The notes under the pieces: generated by a model | Databases searched by the model: none | What the model saw: only the letters and a program-made list of their open reading frames with translations | Told to the model about the DNA's origin: nothing | NCBI GenBank assembly: GCA_003445035.1 | Contig: DLVV01000251.1 | Location: 3,640 to 17,796, forward strand | Direction: 5' to 3' | DNA: 14,157 bases | Origin: Planctomycetaceae bacterium | GTDB taxonomy: Bacteria > Planctomycetota > Planctomycetia > Planctomycetales > Planctomycetaceae | In this document: positions 7,732-14,157 of the stretch, piece by piece | How positions within the stretch are numbered: the stretch's first letter is position 1 | Layout: each line of letters starts with the position of its first letter | Program-made: the position numbers and the translations under genes

Positions 7732-8852
7732 CAGCCTCCGGTCACCTGTGGCTGGTCCGCGGGCATTGCCAGCGACCGGGCCGCAATCTGCTCGGACAGC
7801 ACCTCGTTATAGGCGAACAACGCCGGTGTCCCGCCGGTGTGGACGAAGACAACCGGTTCTTCGGGGTCAAGCTGGCCCGAGCGAATATGGTCGATCAACC
7901 CGGCCAGGGCCTTGCCGCTGTAGGACGGGTCGACCAGGATCCCTTCGGTCCGCGCCAGCACGGCCATCGCCTCCAGGCATCCCGGAGTCACCACGCCGTA
8001 GTCGGGGCCCACGAACTCCTCGAACAATTCAATATCGTCATCCACGAATGACGCCTCGACACCGATCCGTTCACCGGCCTCGGTCGCGATCTTGGCCATG
8101 TCGGCACGCGTGTCCCAGGGCCAGACGATCGGAGCCACGTGGCGGACCGGGTACCGGGCACCCAGTGCCGCGGCTGCCAGCACCATGCCGGCACCGGTGG
8201 AACCGGCCGAACAGCCGTAGACGGCCTGGGGAGTCCAGCCGCCGGCGTGGGTCTCGAGTTGGCCGTCCTCGCGAGCCTGCTCAATGATCTCGACCAGGCA
8301 CAACACGTAACTGACCGCCGCCAGGCTCTTGACCGTGTAACGGTCCCACTCGTAAACATTGCGACCCGCCCGGCGGTACTCGTCGGCCACCTCGGCGATT
8401 CTCGCATCGACCTCCGGTCCCACCTGACCGTCGATGATCTCGACGTGAGCCCCGACCAGGTGATCCAGCAACAGGTTCCCCTGGACCAGGTCCGGCCCAT
8501 CGGCCGGCTTGCCGCGGCCCAGCACAAGGTGGATGTCCAACCCCGCCTTGGCACAGGCAGCAGCCGTCTGGCGGCAGTTGTTGCTTTGGACCCCGGCTCC
8601 CCAGACCACCAGTTCGGCACCCTTTTCCAGCGCGTCGGCGATCAGGAACTCGTTGTGACGGGTCTTGTTGCCACCGAAAGCCAGCCCCGTGCAGTCGTCC
8701 CGCTTGATGTAAACGGGAGGACCGCCGATCGCCTGGGTGAACCGCGGCAGGTACTCCAGCGGAGTCGGCAGGTGTCCAAGTGAAAGGCGGGGCAACCTGT
8801 CGACCCGCTCACGCAATTCGTCCGTTGTCAGTGTCGTCTCGACCTGGGCCAT
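7728..8852 (-). CDS. PLP-dependent D-cysteine desulfhydrase / ACC deaminase family enzyme
   Basis: This is a 374-residue fold-type II PLP enzyme. From the ATG at 8852 it shows RLPRLSLGHLPTPLEYLPRF, KRDDCTGLAFGGNKTR with the PLP lysine K63, the QSNNCRQTAA segment (about 89-98), the phosphate-binding loop CSAGSTGAG (about 214-222), DPSYSGKALAGLID (about 308-321) and HTGGTPALFAY (about 338-348). The overall match to E. coli DcyD is strong. Ser rather than Glu after the active-site Tyr (PSYSGK) argues against a true ACC deaminase. D-cysteine desulfhydrase (D-Cys to pyruvate, H2S and ammonia) or L-cysteate sulfo-lyase are better candidates. QSNN replaces the commoner QSNH, so the substrate is uncertain. 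The frame is open to a TTG at 8858, but GGAGG lies seven bases before the ATG at 8852, which decides the start. The protein ends in Gly-Gly-Cys. It is the last gene of the run starting with selB. Confidence 0.88.
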   Translation of the reverse strand: MAQVETTLTTDELRERVDRLPRLSLGHLPTPLEYLPRFTQAIGGPPVYIKRDDCTGLAFGGNKTRHNEFLIADALEKGAELVVWGAGVQSNNCRQTAAACAKAGLDIHLVLGRGKPADGPDLVQGNLLLDHLVGAHVEIIDGQVGPEVDARIAEVADEYRRAGRNVYEWDRYTVKSLAAVSYVLCLVEIIEQAREDGQLETHAGGWTPQAVYGCSAGSTGAGMVLAAAALGARYPVRHVAPIVWPWDTRADMAKIATEAGERIGVEASFVDDDIELFEEFVGPDYGVVTPGCLEAMAVLARTEGILVDPSYSGKALAGLIDHIRSGQLDPEEPVVFVHTGGTPALFAYNEVLSEQIAARSLAMPADQPQVTGGC

Positions 8853-8887
8853 CACCAATCCTCCAACCAGATGCCATCAACCAATCC
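8848..8887 (-). repeat. Near-exact direct repeat around the start of the desulfhydrase-like gene
   Basis: On the minus strand, GGATTGGTTGATGGC (8887-8873) recurs as GGATTGGTGATGGC (8861-8848), differing by a single T. The second copy contains the end of the GGAGG Shine-Dalgarno and the true ATG. The first copy also has an ATG, but 25 bases upstream and out of frame. This looks like a small duplication of the translation start region. The upstream copy lacks the GGAGG, so it is probably a weaker start. Confidence 0.6.
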
Positions 8888-8911
8888 AGGAACGGGTCGT
8901 GCGCGAGCCGC

Positions 8912-9880
8912 CTACTTGATCTCGACGATCCAGATGTTGCGGAAACGGACAGGGTCACCGTGGTTCTGCAGGTACAGGGCCCCCGGCTTCTCGTCGTTCT
9001 GACCGCCTCCGGCGGTGACCTTCAGCGTCAGCTTGTCGTGGATCACCACGCCGTTGTGACGGATGGTCGTCACGGCCGGAGCCACTTTCTTGCCCGCCTT
9101 GTCGAATTTCGCCGCGGTGAAATCGACGTCGTAGGTCTGCCACGACAGCGGAGGCAGGCACATGTTGACCTTCGGACGGGCGACCTTGTAGATGCCACCA
9201 CACTCATTATCGAGACCGGCCAACCCGAAACTGTCCAGCACCTGGCATTCGTACTGGTCCAGCAGGTACATGCCGCTGTTTCCACGGCCCTGGCCGCGGG
9301 CATATGGCATGAACGGCGTGCGAAATTCCAGGTGCAGCTTGAAGTTGGAGAACTTCCGCTTGGTACGGCCGCCGACATTCAGCAATCCCCCGGCCTCGAT
9401 CTTTCCACCCTGGAAGTGATCCGCAGTGCTGCCGTCAAACAGCACCACCGCCCCCTTGGGAGCCTTGGCCTCGAGAGTCGACGACTTTCGCATCACCTTC
9501 TTCGCCTGGTACTTGACGTCGTCCTCGGCGGTCCCGCTGAAGACACCACCGGCCACCTGGCCGGTGAAATTCTTCCCCTTGAACGTGACCTTGCCGTCGG
9601 ATGTCTTGCCCTTGAGCTTGGTTCTGGTCTTGCCGTCCCATCCGGCACCCGGCAGTCCACCGGCGTACAGCACCGCATCGAATCCGCCCTTGCCCAGTGC
9701 GATCACCTGGATGCCCAGCTTCCGCTCCTTGCCGATGGTCCCGACGTACTCGCCCTGAACCGCAAAATCGGGACCGGCCGACTTGGCATCAAGGAACGAG
9801 GTCTTGGCGTTCTGGGCCTGGGCCGAGAATGTCGTGATCGCCAGGATCACGGCGGCGGTCAGCAGGTGTCGGGTCTTCAT
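8912..9880 (-). CDS. Secreted DUF1080 (3-keto-disaccharide hydrolase-like) protein
   Basis: This 322-residue protein begins with a Sec-type signal peptide (MKTRHLLTAAVILAITTFSA, likely cleaved after AQA near residue 22), so it acts outside the cytoplasm. Residues about 28-130 form an N-terminal beta-rich module (VQGEYVGTIG, AVLYAGGLPGAGWDG, FTGQVAGGVFSGTAEDD) that I recall preceding DUF1080 domains in planctomycete proteins. The DUF1080 domain follows at about 143-320, with VVLFDGSTADHF, GQGRGNSGMYLLDQYECQVLDSFG, PPLSWQTYDVDF and the closing YLQNHGDPVRFRNIWIVEI. Some members hydrolyse 3-keto-glycosides; the substrate here is not known. GGAG lies nine bases upstream of the ATG, supporting the start. 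It sits between selA (109-base gap) and the desulfhydrase-like gene (59-base gap), all on one strand, which suggests possible co-transcription without an obvious shared role. Confidence 0.88.
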   Translation of the reverse strand: MKTRHLLTAAVILAITTFSAQAQNAKTSFLDAKSAGPDFAVQGEYVGTIGKERKLGIQVIALGKGGFDAVLYAGGLPGAGWDGKTRTKLKGKTSDGKVTFKGKNFTGQVAGGVFSGTAEDDVKYQAKKVMRKSSTLEAKAPKGAVVLFDGSTADHFQGGKIEAGGLLNVGGRTKRKFSNFKLHLEFRTPFMPYARGQGRGNSGMYLLDQYECQVLDSFGLAGLDNECGGIYKVARPKVNMCLPPLSWQTYDVDFTAAKFDKAGKKVAPAVTTIRHNGVVIHDKLTLKVTAGGGQNDEKPGALYLQNHGDPVRFRNIWIVEIK

Positions 9881-9989
9881 CGGTGCGATCTCCGGTGTGT
9901 GCGTGAATCTTCTGATGAGAATGTCCGGCCAGAGCGTCCACAGCTTACTCCGACGCCAAGAGGGACTCCAGCAAGGCAGCCGCCCCGGC

Positions 9990-11384
9990 TCAGGCCACCG
10001 CCGTCAGCGCCTCGACCACCAGTTGATCGTCTTCGGACAGCACGCTGCGAAGATCGACCAGGACGCGGTCGTGCTGGATCCGGGTGAACATCCTCACCGG
10101 GCCCGTTCTCAGCCGCAGTGACAGTTCATCGGCCGAGATCTCCGAGTGCTCGACAGCCAGCACAGCCGTGGGCATCTCGGCCCCCGGCAGGGATCCTCCA
10201 CCCACCAACGCCGTCTCACGAGCCGCCTCGACAGCCAGGCTCTCGACACCCCCCAGGCTCACAGCCAATGCCTCGGCACGGGCCACCAATTCACTCTCGG
10301 TCGCAGCCAGCAGTCTCAACACCGGCACTTCGCTGATTGCCTCGCCGCGGCGATAGGCATCCAGCGTCGCCGCCAGGGCCGCAAGTGTCAGCTTGCCAAC
10401 CCGCACGGCCCTCGCCAGCGGGAACTGCCGAATCGGCTCAACGTACTGTCTCTTGCCAAGGATGATCCCGGCCTGTGGCCCGCCCAGCAGCTTGTCCCCG
10501 CTGCCCAGCACCACGTCGGCACCGGCCGCCAGGCTCTCGGCAAACGTCGGCTCTACGGGCAACCCGAACTGTGCCACGTCGACCATCGCCCCGCTGCCGA
10601 TGTCGTCGATGGCCACCAGCCCGTGCTCGTGAGCCAACGGTGCCAGCAGATCAATGCCCGGCGTGTCGGAGAACCCGATGACCTTGTAGTTGGAGGTGTG
10701 CACGTGCATGATCGCCACGGTCTCGGGACCAATCGCCTCGGCGTAGTCGTTCACGCTCGTCCGGTTGGTGGTGCCAACCTCGCGAAGCACCGCGCCCGAA
10801 AGCTGGAAGATCTCCGGCAACCGGAACGAGCCCCCGATCTCGATCAACTGGCCTCGTGAGATGACCACCTCGCGGCCGGCGCACAACGCCTGCAGGGTCA
10901 ACAACGTCGCGGCGGCGTTGTTGTTGACCACCACCGAGTCCTCGGCTCCGCACAGTGCCTGCCAGGCCGCCTGCAACTGGTGGCCGCGGTAACGACGCTC
11001 GCCGGTTTCGAGATCGACTTCGACGTTGCCGGCTCCACCGAGATCATCCAACGCCTTGCGGGATTCGGCCGAGAGCGGTGAACGCCCCAGTCCGGTGTGC
11101 AGCACCACGCCCGTCGCGTTGACCACCGGATCAAAGCGTCGCAATCCGGCAAGTTGCGAACGTCCCAGCACTCCATCGATCACCCGTTCGCCCAGTGATT
11201 CTCGCGACTCGCCGCATTCGTCCTCGCCCTGGGACACCAGCCAGTTCCGCACCTCTTCCAGTGACTCGCGAATCCACTCGACGACCGCATCCCGACCCGA
11301 CTCGTCGATCAATCCGGCCATCCGGCCATCGTCGACCAGTTCGGTCACCGGCGGCAGGGTCCTGAGCAGTTCCTGGTGCGACAT
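9990..11384 (-). CDS. selA: L-seryl-tRNA(Sec) selenium transferase SelA
   Basis: This 464-residue PLP enzyme converts Ser-tRNA(Sec) to Sec-tRNA(Sec) using selenophosphate. Family hallmarks include LLRTLPPVTELV at the N-terminus, VVNATGVVLHTGLGRSPLS (about 87-105), the NNNAAA segment (about 154-159), SRGQLIEIGGSFRLPEI, REVGTTNRT, HTSNYKVIGF and the PLP-lysine motif GSGDKLLGGPQAG with K298. The C-terminal domain ends with the usual RTGPVRMFTRIQHDRVLVDLRS. Length matches bacterial SelA (about 460). The frame is open to a GTG at 11390, but AGGA eight bases before the ATG at 11384 supports the ATG. It lies 49 bases downstream of selB on the same strand, so the two are very likely one operon, in the order selB-selA. 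A short hairpin (9978-9990) starts at the stop codon but has no T-run, so termination there is doubtful. Confidence 0.96.
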   Translation of the reverse strand: MSHQELLRTLPPVTELVDDGRMAGLIDESGRDAVVEWIRESLEEVRNWLVSQGEDECGESRESLGERVIDGVLGRSQLAGLRRFDPVVNATGVVLHTGLGRSPLSAESRKALDDLGGAGNVEVDLETGERRYRGHQLQAAWQALCGAEDSVVVNNNAAATLLTLQALCAGREVVISRGQLIEIGGSFRLPEIFQLSGAVLREVGTTNRTSVNDYAEAIGPETVAIMHVHTSNYKVIGFSDTPGIDLLAPLAHEHGLVAIDDIGSGAMVDVAQFGLPVEPTFAESLAAGADVVLGSGDKLLGGPQAGIILGKRQYVEPIRQFPLARAVRVGKLTLAALAATLDAYRRGEAISEVPVLRLLAATESELVARAEALAVSLGGVESLAVEAARETALVGGGSLPGAEMPTAVLAVEHSEISADELSLRLRTGPVRMFTRIQHDRVLVDLRSVLSEDDQLVVEALTAVA

Positions 11385-11433
11385 GTTCACTGTCCTGTTT
11401 TCTTGCCACCGAACCGGTCGACGAACGAATTTC

Positions 11434-13407
11434 TCAGCGCAAAGCCGTCATCAATTTCGGCCCGGGCACCCGGACGTCGCCCTGCCGCACGGTGATCTCG
11501 ACCTCGTCATAGTACTCGCAAAGTGGCACAGCGAACTTGCGGCTGATCCCCCACGCCTCACGCAATTGCGACATCGTCACCTCCTCCTCGTCGGCGAACA
11601 CGTCCGCACAGACGCTGCGTCCCTGTTCGATCGCGGCGGGGTCGAAGTGAAGTTCGTCGGAAACGGCCACCACCAGGCCCTCTTCGACACACAGAGACAA
11701 CAACGCCTGCAACTGGTCACGCGACTGGCCAAGCGATTCGCAGAGTTCCTTGAAGGTGGGAGGCGTCAGGACGGCGGCCTGGACCTGTTCGAGCAAGGCA
11801 TCCCGGGCGGCTCGCTGGGCCTTGGTCAACTGGACCTGGGCATCGGCGGGGCCGAGGTTGCTGCCGGTGGCGACCAGTTCTCCCGAGGAGACCAGGTGAG
11901 CCAACACGGCCTCCAGCAGTGCCGGTCTCAGGATCTCGCGGCAGGCCGAGGCAACCGTGGCCCGCGGCAGGGTCCGCCGGGGCTGCCGTTTTTCAAGTTC
12001 TTCCCGGATCGTCTTCATCACGGTCCCGGCCAGCGCCCCCAGCCTCTCGGCGTGGATCGGGATCAGCCGATCACCGGAACCGACGCGGACAATCGTCCCG
12101 TCATCGGTCAACTCGTCAACCAGTTCCTCGTAGCGTCGACTCCCGACACCGGCTCGCCACAACGCGGCCAGCGGGGTCTCGGGAATGTCGTCCAGCGTGG
12201 AAACCAGCCCCGAGAGACGGGCGCGTTCGTCTTCCTGGTCCAGTGCCGCCCCGGCGAGCTGGAGATCCCGGATCCGCTTGCCGACGGGCAGCCAGGGATC
12301 CAGCACGCGTCCTCCGGCGACGGTTAGCGCGGGCGATACACGCCGAAGAATGAAACGTTGAGCGTGTGCGGCCACGATGTCCTCGGCCAGCCGCAGCTCG
12401 GCATAACCCCGCTCGCCGGGCTTCAACTGTCGCCCCTTGAGCATCACGCGGGCAGGGACCTCGCGGGTGCCAATGTGCAGGTTCAGTTCCATCCGGTCCT
12501 TCAGCTGCAACGGGGAACTCGAGAGCAACTTCAGGTCGACCAGCAGCCGCCGGGTCGGCTGCAGCAGTCCGGCGGTGGCCAGTTCGACGCCGCGGGACAC
12601 CTCGTCATACTTCACACCCGCCAGGTTGATCGCCGTGCGTTGCCGAACACCGGCGTCGTCGGAATCGGCGCCGTGGTTCTGCACGCTGCGAACCCGCACC
12701 TCGCGGCCCTCGGGCCACAATTCCAGCGTATCTCCGGCACTCACCTGGCCGCTGATCACGCTGCCGGTGACAATCGTGCCGTGACCCGGCAGCGAGATGG
12801 CCCGATCAACCGGCATGCGGAACACAGGCTCACTCTCGGGCAGCTTCACCCCGCGGGCCGCCTCGAGCAACGTCTCCTTGAGTGTCTCGATCCCCTCACC
12901 GGTCTCCGAGGAGACAGGCACCAGCGGAGCCCCCTCCAGAAACGTACCGGCCATCGTCTCCTCGATCTCGGCCTCCACCAACTCCACGAAATCCGGTTCG
13001 ACCAGGTCGATCTTGGTGATCGCCACCACGCCGGTGCCGATTCCCAGCAGGTCCATGATCTCCAGGTGCTCCCGGGTCTGAGGCATCACCCCGTCGTCGG
13101 CTGCGATCACCAGCAACGCCACGTTCACCCCGGTGGCACCGGCCACCATGTTCTTGACGAACTTCTCGTGTCCGGGGACGTCGATCAGCCCGAACTGGAA
13201 CCCGTCGGCCTCCCAGTGGGCGAAACCCAGGTCGATCGAAATGCCGCGGGCCTTCTCCTCCGGCAACCGGTCCGTATCGACACCGGTCAATCGCCCGACG
13301 AGTCGGGTCTTGCCGTGATCGATGTGCCCGGCGGTGCCGATCAGGATGTGTTTGACCGACGTGACCGGATCAACCGAATCGGTGAGGGCGGGATCGCTGG
13401 CGGACAT
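11434..13407 (-). CDS. selB: Selenocysteine-specific translation elongation factor SelB
   Basis: This 657-residue GTPase brings Sec-tRNA(Sec) to the ribosome at UGA codons marked by a SECIS hairpin. The GTPase motifs are G1 GTAGHIDHGKT (24-34), the switch segment ARGISIDLGFAHW (53-65), G3 DVPGHE (76-81) and G4 TKID (131-134). EF-Tu-like domains 2 and 3 follow (PVDRAISLPGHGTIVTGSV from about 199). The C-terminal half carries the winged helices that bind SECIS RNA, ending with the family-typical ISRKFAVPLCEYYDE and ITVRQGDVRV (about 621-647). The length is close to other SelB proteins (about 610-640). The open frame reaches 13482, but the extra N-terminus is unlike the family. The ATG at 13407 leaves a 17-residue lead before the GTPase fold. 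No clear Shine-Dalgarno is visible. It is the first gene of the minus-strand run and is divergent from the creatininase-like gene. Confidence 0.95.
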   Translation of the reverse strand: MSASDPALTDSVDPVTSVKHILIGTAGHIDHGKTRLVGRLTGVDTDRLPEEKARGISIDLGFAHWEADGFQFGLIDVPGHEKFVKNMVAGATGVNVALLVIAADDGVMPQTREHLEIMDLLGIGTGVVAITKIDLVEPDFVELVEAEIEETMAGTFLEGAPLVPVSSETGEGIETLKETLLEAARGVKLPESEPVFRMPVDRAISLPGHGTIVTGSVISGQVSAGDTLELWPEGREVRVRSVQNHGADSDDAGVRQRTAINLAGVKYDEVSRGVELATAGLLQPTRRLLVDLKLLSSSPLQLKDRMELNLHIGTREVPARVMLKGRQLKPGERGYAELRLAEDIVAAHAQRFILRRVSPALTVAGGRVLDPWLPVGKRIRDLQLAGAALDQEDERARLSGLVSTLDDIPETPLAALWRAGVGSRRYEELVDELTDDGTIVRVGSGDRLIPIHAERLGALAGTVMKTIREELEKRQPRRTLPRATVASACREILRPALLEAVLAHLVSSGELVATGSNLGPADAQVQLTKAQRAARDALLEQVQAAVLTPPTFKELCESLGQSRDQLQALLSLCVEEGLVVAVSDELHFDPAAIEQGRSVCADVFADEEEVTMSQLREAWGISRKFAVPLCEYYDEVEITVRQGDVRVPGPKLMTALR

Positions 13408-13502
13408 GGCGTGGGCCAGCCAGAATGAGAAAACAGGCGGGGTTGGTTCCTCGATTCTCGAGCATGAACAAACTGGCCGCAAGAGCCGAGCAGGAGAGGT
13501 CG
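13408..13502. other. Divergent intergenic region between selB and the creatininase-like gene
   Basis: These 95 bases must carry the upstream signals of both flanking genes. On the plus strand AGGAGAGG sits three bases before the ATG at 13503 and is the likely ribosome-binding site. No convincing -35/-10 pair was found for either direction. The length suits a selenocysteine tRNA and the place would be logical, but no acceptor-stem pairing or T-arm sequence is visible on either strand. Confidence 0.4.
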
Positions 13503-14157
13503 ATGAGCAGTCGGGCAGAAACCGAGTACCGGTACGAGAAACTGACGTGGCCGGAGATCAATGACGCGGTCGCCGAGCGGCAGATCTGCATCCTGCCCTG
13601 CGGTGCCGTGGAACAGCACGGGCACCACCTGCCACTGGATGTCGACCTGGTCTGCCCCGGTGGCGTCGCACGGGGCTGTGGTGAAGCGATGCCCGAGAAG
13701 GTGCTCGTGCTGCCGACGATCGCCTACGGCTACACCGGCCACGTGATGGACTTTCCCGGCACGATCAACACCAACTACGAGACGTTCATCCGCCAGGTCA
13801 CCGACGTCACCCGATCACTGGCCTACCACGGCTTCAAGAAGATCATCCTGCTCAACGGCCACGGCTCGAACATGCCCAATCTCGACCTGGCCGCCCGCCG
13901 GACCAACCTCGAAACCGACGCTGAGTGCGTCCTGATGGCGTGGTGGAACCTGCTGACCGTCGACAAGGACTTCCTGCCGGGGTGGCGGGAAAGCAAGTTC
14001 CCGGGCGGATGCTCGCACGCGGGAGAACTCGAAACCTCCCTGTACCTGTACCTGGCCGAGGACGACGTCCGGAAGGACAAGATCAAGAGCGGCACGATCA
14101 AGATGAACGACGAGGAGAACGACTTCAACTGGGTCGACCTGTTCGCCGCCGGCCCCG
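13503..14157 (+). CDS. Creatininase-family metal-dependent amidohydrolase (3' end outside window)
   Basis: 218 residues are present, running off the right edge without a stop. The creatininase fold is shown by ILPCGAVEQHGHHLPLDVD (residues 30-48), where E37, H39 and D48 align with the metal ligands E34, H36 and D45 of Pseudomonas creatininase. Further family motifs are TIAYGYTGHVMDFPGTI (72-88), LLNGHGSN with H120 (116-123) and HAGELETS (172-179). True creatininase has Glu two residues after the His of NGH; here it is Ser, as in the broader family, so creatinine is unlikely to be the substrate. Relatives act on cyclic amides or cofactor-precursor peptides. AGGAGAGG upstream supports the ATG at 13503. 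An in-frame ATG at 13464 would add 13 residues but has no Shine-Dalgarno. It is transcribed divergently from selB. Confidence 0.9.
   Translation, partial: MSSRAETEYRYEKLTWPEINDAVAERQICILPCGAVEQHGHHLPLDVDLVCPGGVARGCGEAMPEKVLVLPTIAYGYTGHVMDFPGTINTNYETFIRQVTDVTRSLAYHGFKKIILLNGHGSNMPNLDLAARRTNLETDAECVLMAWWNLLTVDKDFLPGWRESKFPGGCSHAGELETSLYLYLAEDDVRKDKIKSGTIKMNDEENDFNWVDLFAAGP

Noticed and set aside
9978..9990. AGCCG-CCC-CGGCT hairpin at the selA stop as a terminator
   Set aside because: Only five base pairs with a three-base loop and no T-run on the minus strand. It is not strong enough to call.
8780..13428. Long plus-strand open frames opposite the DUF1080, selA and selB genes (8780-10087, 11026-12327, 12358-13428)
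   Set aside because: The minus-strand proteins are unmistakable family members, and these antisense translations show low-complexity, composition-driven sequence.
13408..13482. N-terminal extension of SelB to 13482
   Set aside because: The extra 25 residues are unlike SelB, where the GTPase domain starts near the N-terminus, and they would overlap the only space for the divergent promoters.
13408..13502. Possible selenocysteine tRNA gene beside selB
   Set aside because: The length is right, but no acceptor-stem complementarity, T-arm or anticodon arm could be found on either strand.
1..14157. Mobile element, CRISPR array or phage segment
   Set aside because: No transposase, integrase, phage protein, long terminal repeats or regularly spaced repeats were seen. 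Gene content and composition look uniform.

Overview
This window looks like chromosomal DNA from a member of the Planctomycetota. It is GC-rich. It holds two proteins with the DUF1080 (3-keto-disaccharide hydrolase-like) domain, a TIM-barrel sugar phosphate isomerase/epimerase, a membrane protein that fuses an MJ0042-type zinc ribbon to PEGA, propeller-like and DUF1080 parts, and a large membrane-anchored VWA protein. Several starts lack a clear Shine-Dalgarno sequence. The phylum call is an inference from this gene content; no rRNA is present to confirm it. Genes are densely packed, all gaps are under 250 bases, and no transposase, integrase, CRISPR array, rRNA or tRNA gene was seen.

Layout. 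Positions 1-3503 (minus strand): a zinc-ribbon/PEGA/propeller/DUF1080 protein of 917 residues, followed downstream by a sugar isomerase/epimerase gene cut by the window's left edge. Positions 3504-3739: a divergent intergenic region with a two-part hairpin just ahead of the next gene. Positions 3740-7731 (plus strand): an AlaC-type alanine aminotransferase, a small pyridoxamine-5'-phosphate-oxidase-like split-barrel protein 15 bases behind it and in the same frame, then a 725-residue VWA protein. Positions 7728-13407 (minus strand), read right to left: selB, selA, a secreted DUF1080 protein, and a PLP-dependent D-cysteine desulfhydrase/ACC deaminase family enzyme whose stop codon shares a CTAG with the stop of the VWA gene. 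From 13503 (plus strand): a creatininase-family metal amidohydrolase cut by the right edge.

How the genes may work together. SelB and SelA are two of the dedicated parts of bacterial selenocysteine insertion: SelA converts Ser-tRNA(Sec) to Sec-tRNA(Sec), and SelB delivers it at UGA codons. The tRNA (selC), the selenophosphate synthetase (selD) and a convincing selenoprotein were not found here, so they should lie elsewhere. The sugar isomerase and the DUF1080 proteins fit breakdown of oxidised glycosides, but no substrate is fixed by the sequence. Three PLP enzymes from different families (AlaC, the DcyD-like enzyme, SelA) lie within about 8 kb. No clearly new multi-gene system was recognised. 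The most unusual items are the 917-residue domain fusion, the structured alaC leader, and the selB-selA-DUF1080-desulfhydrase gene order.
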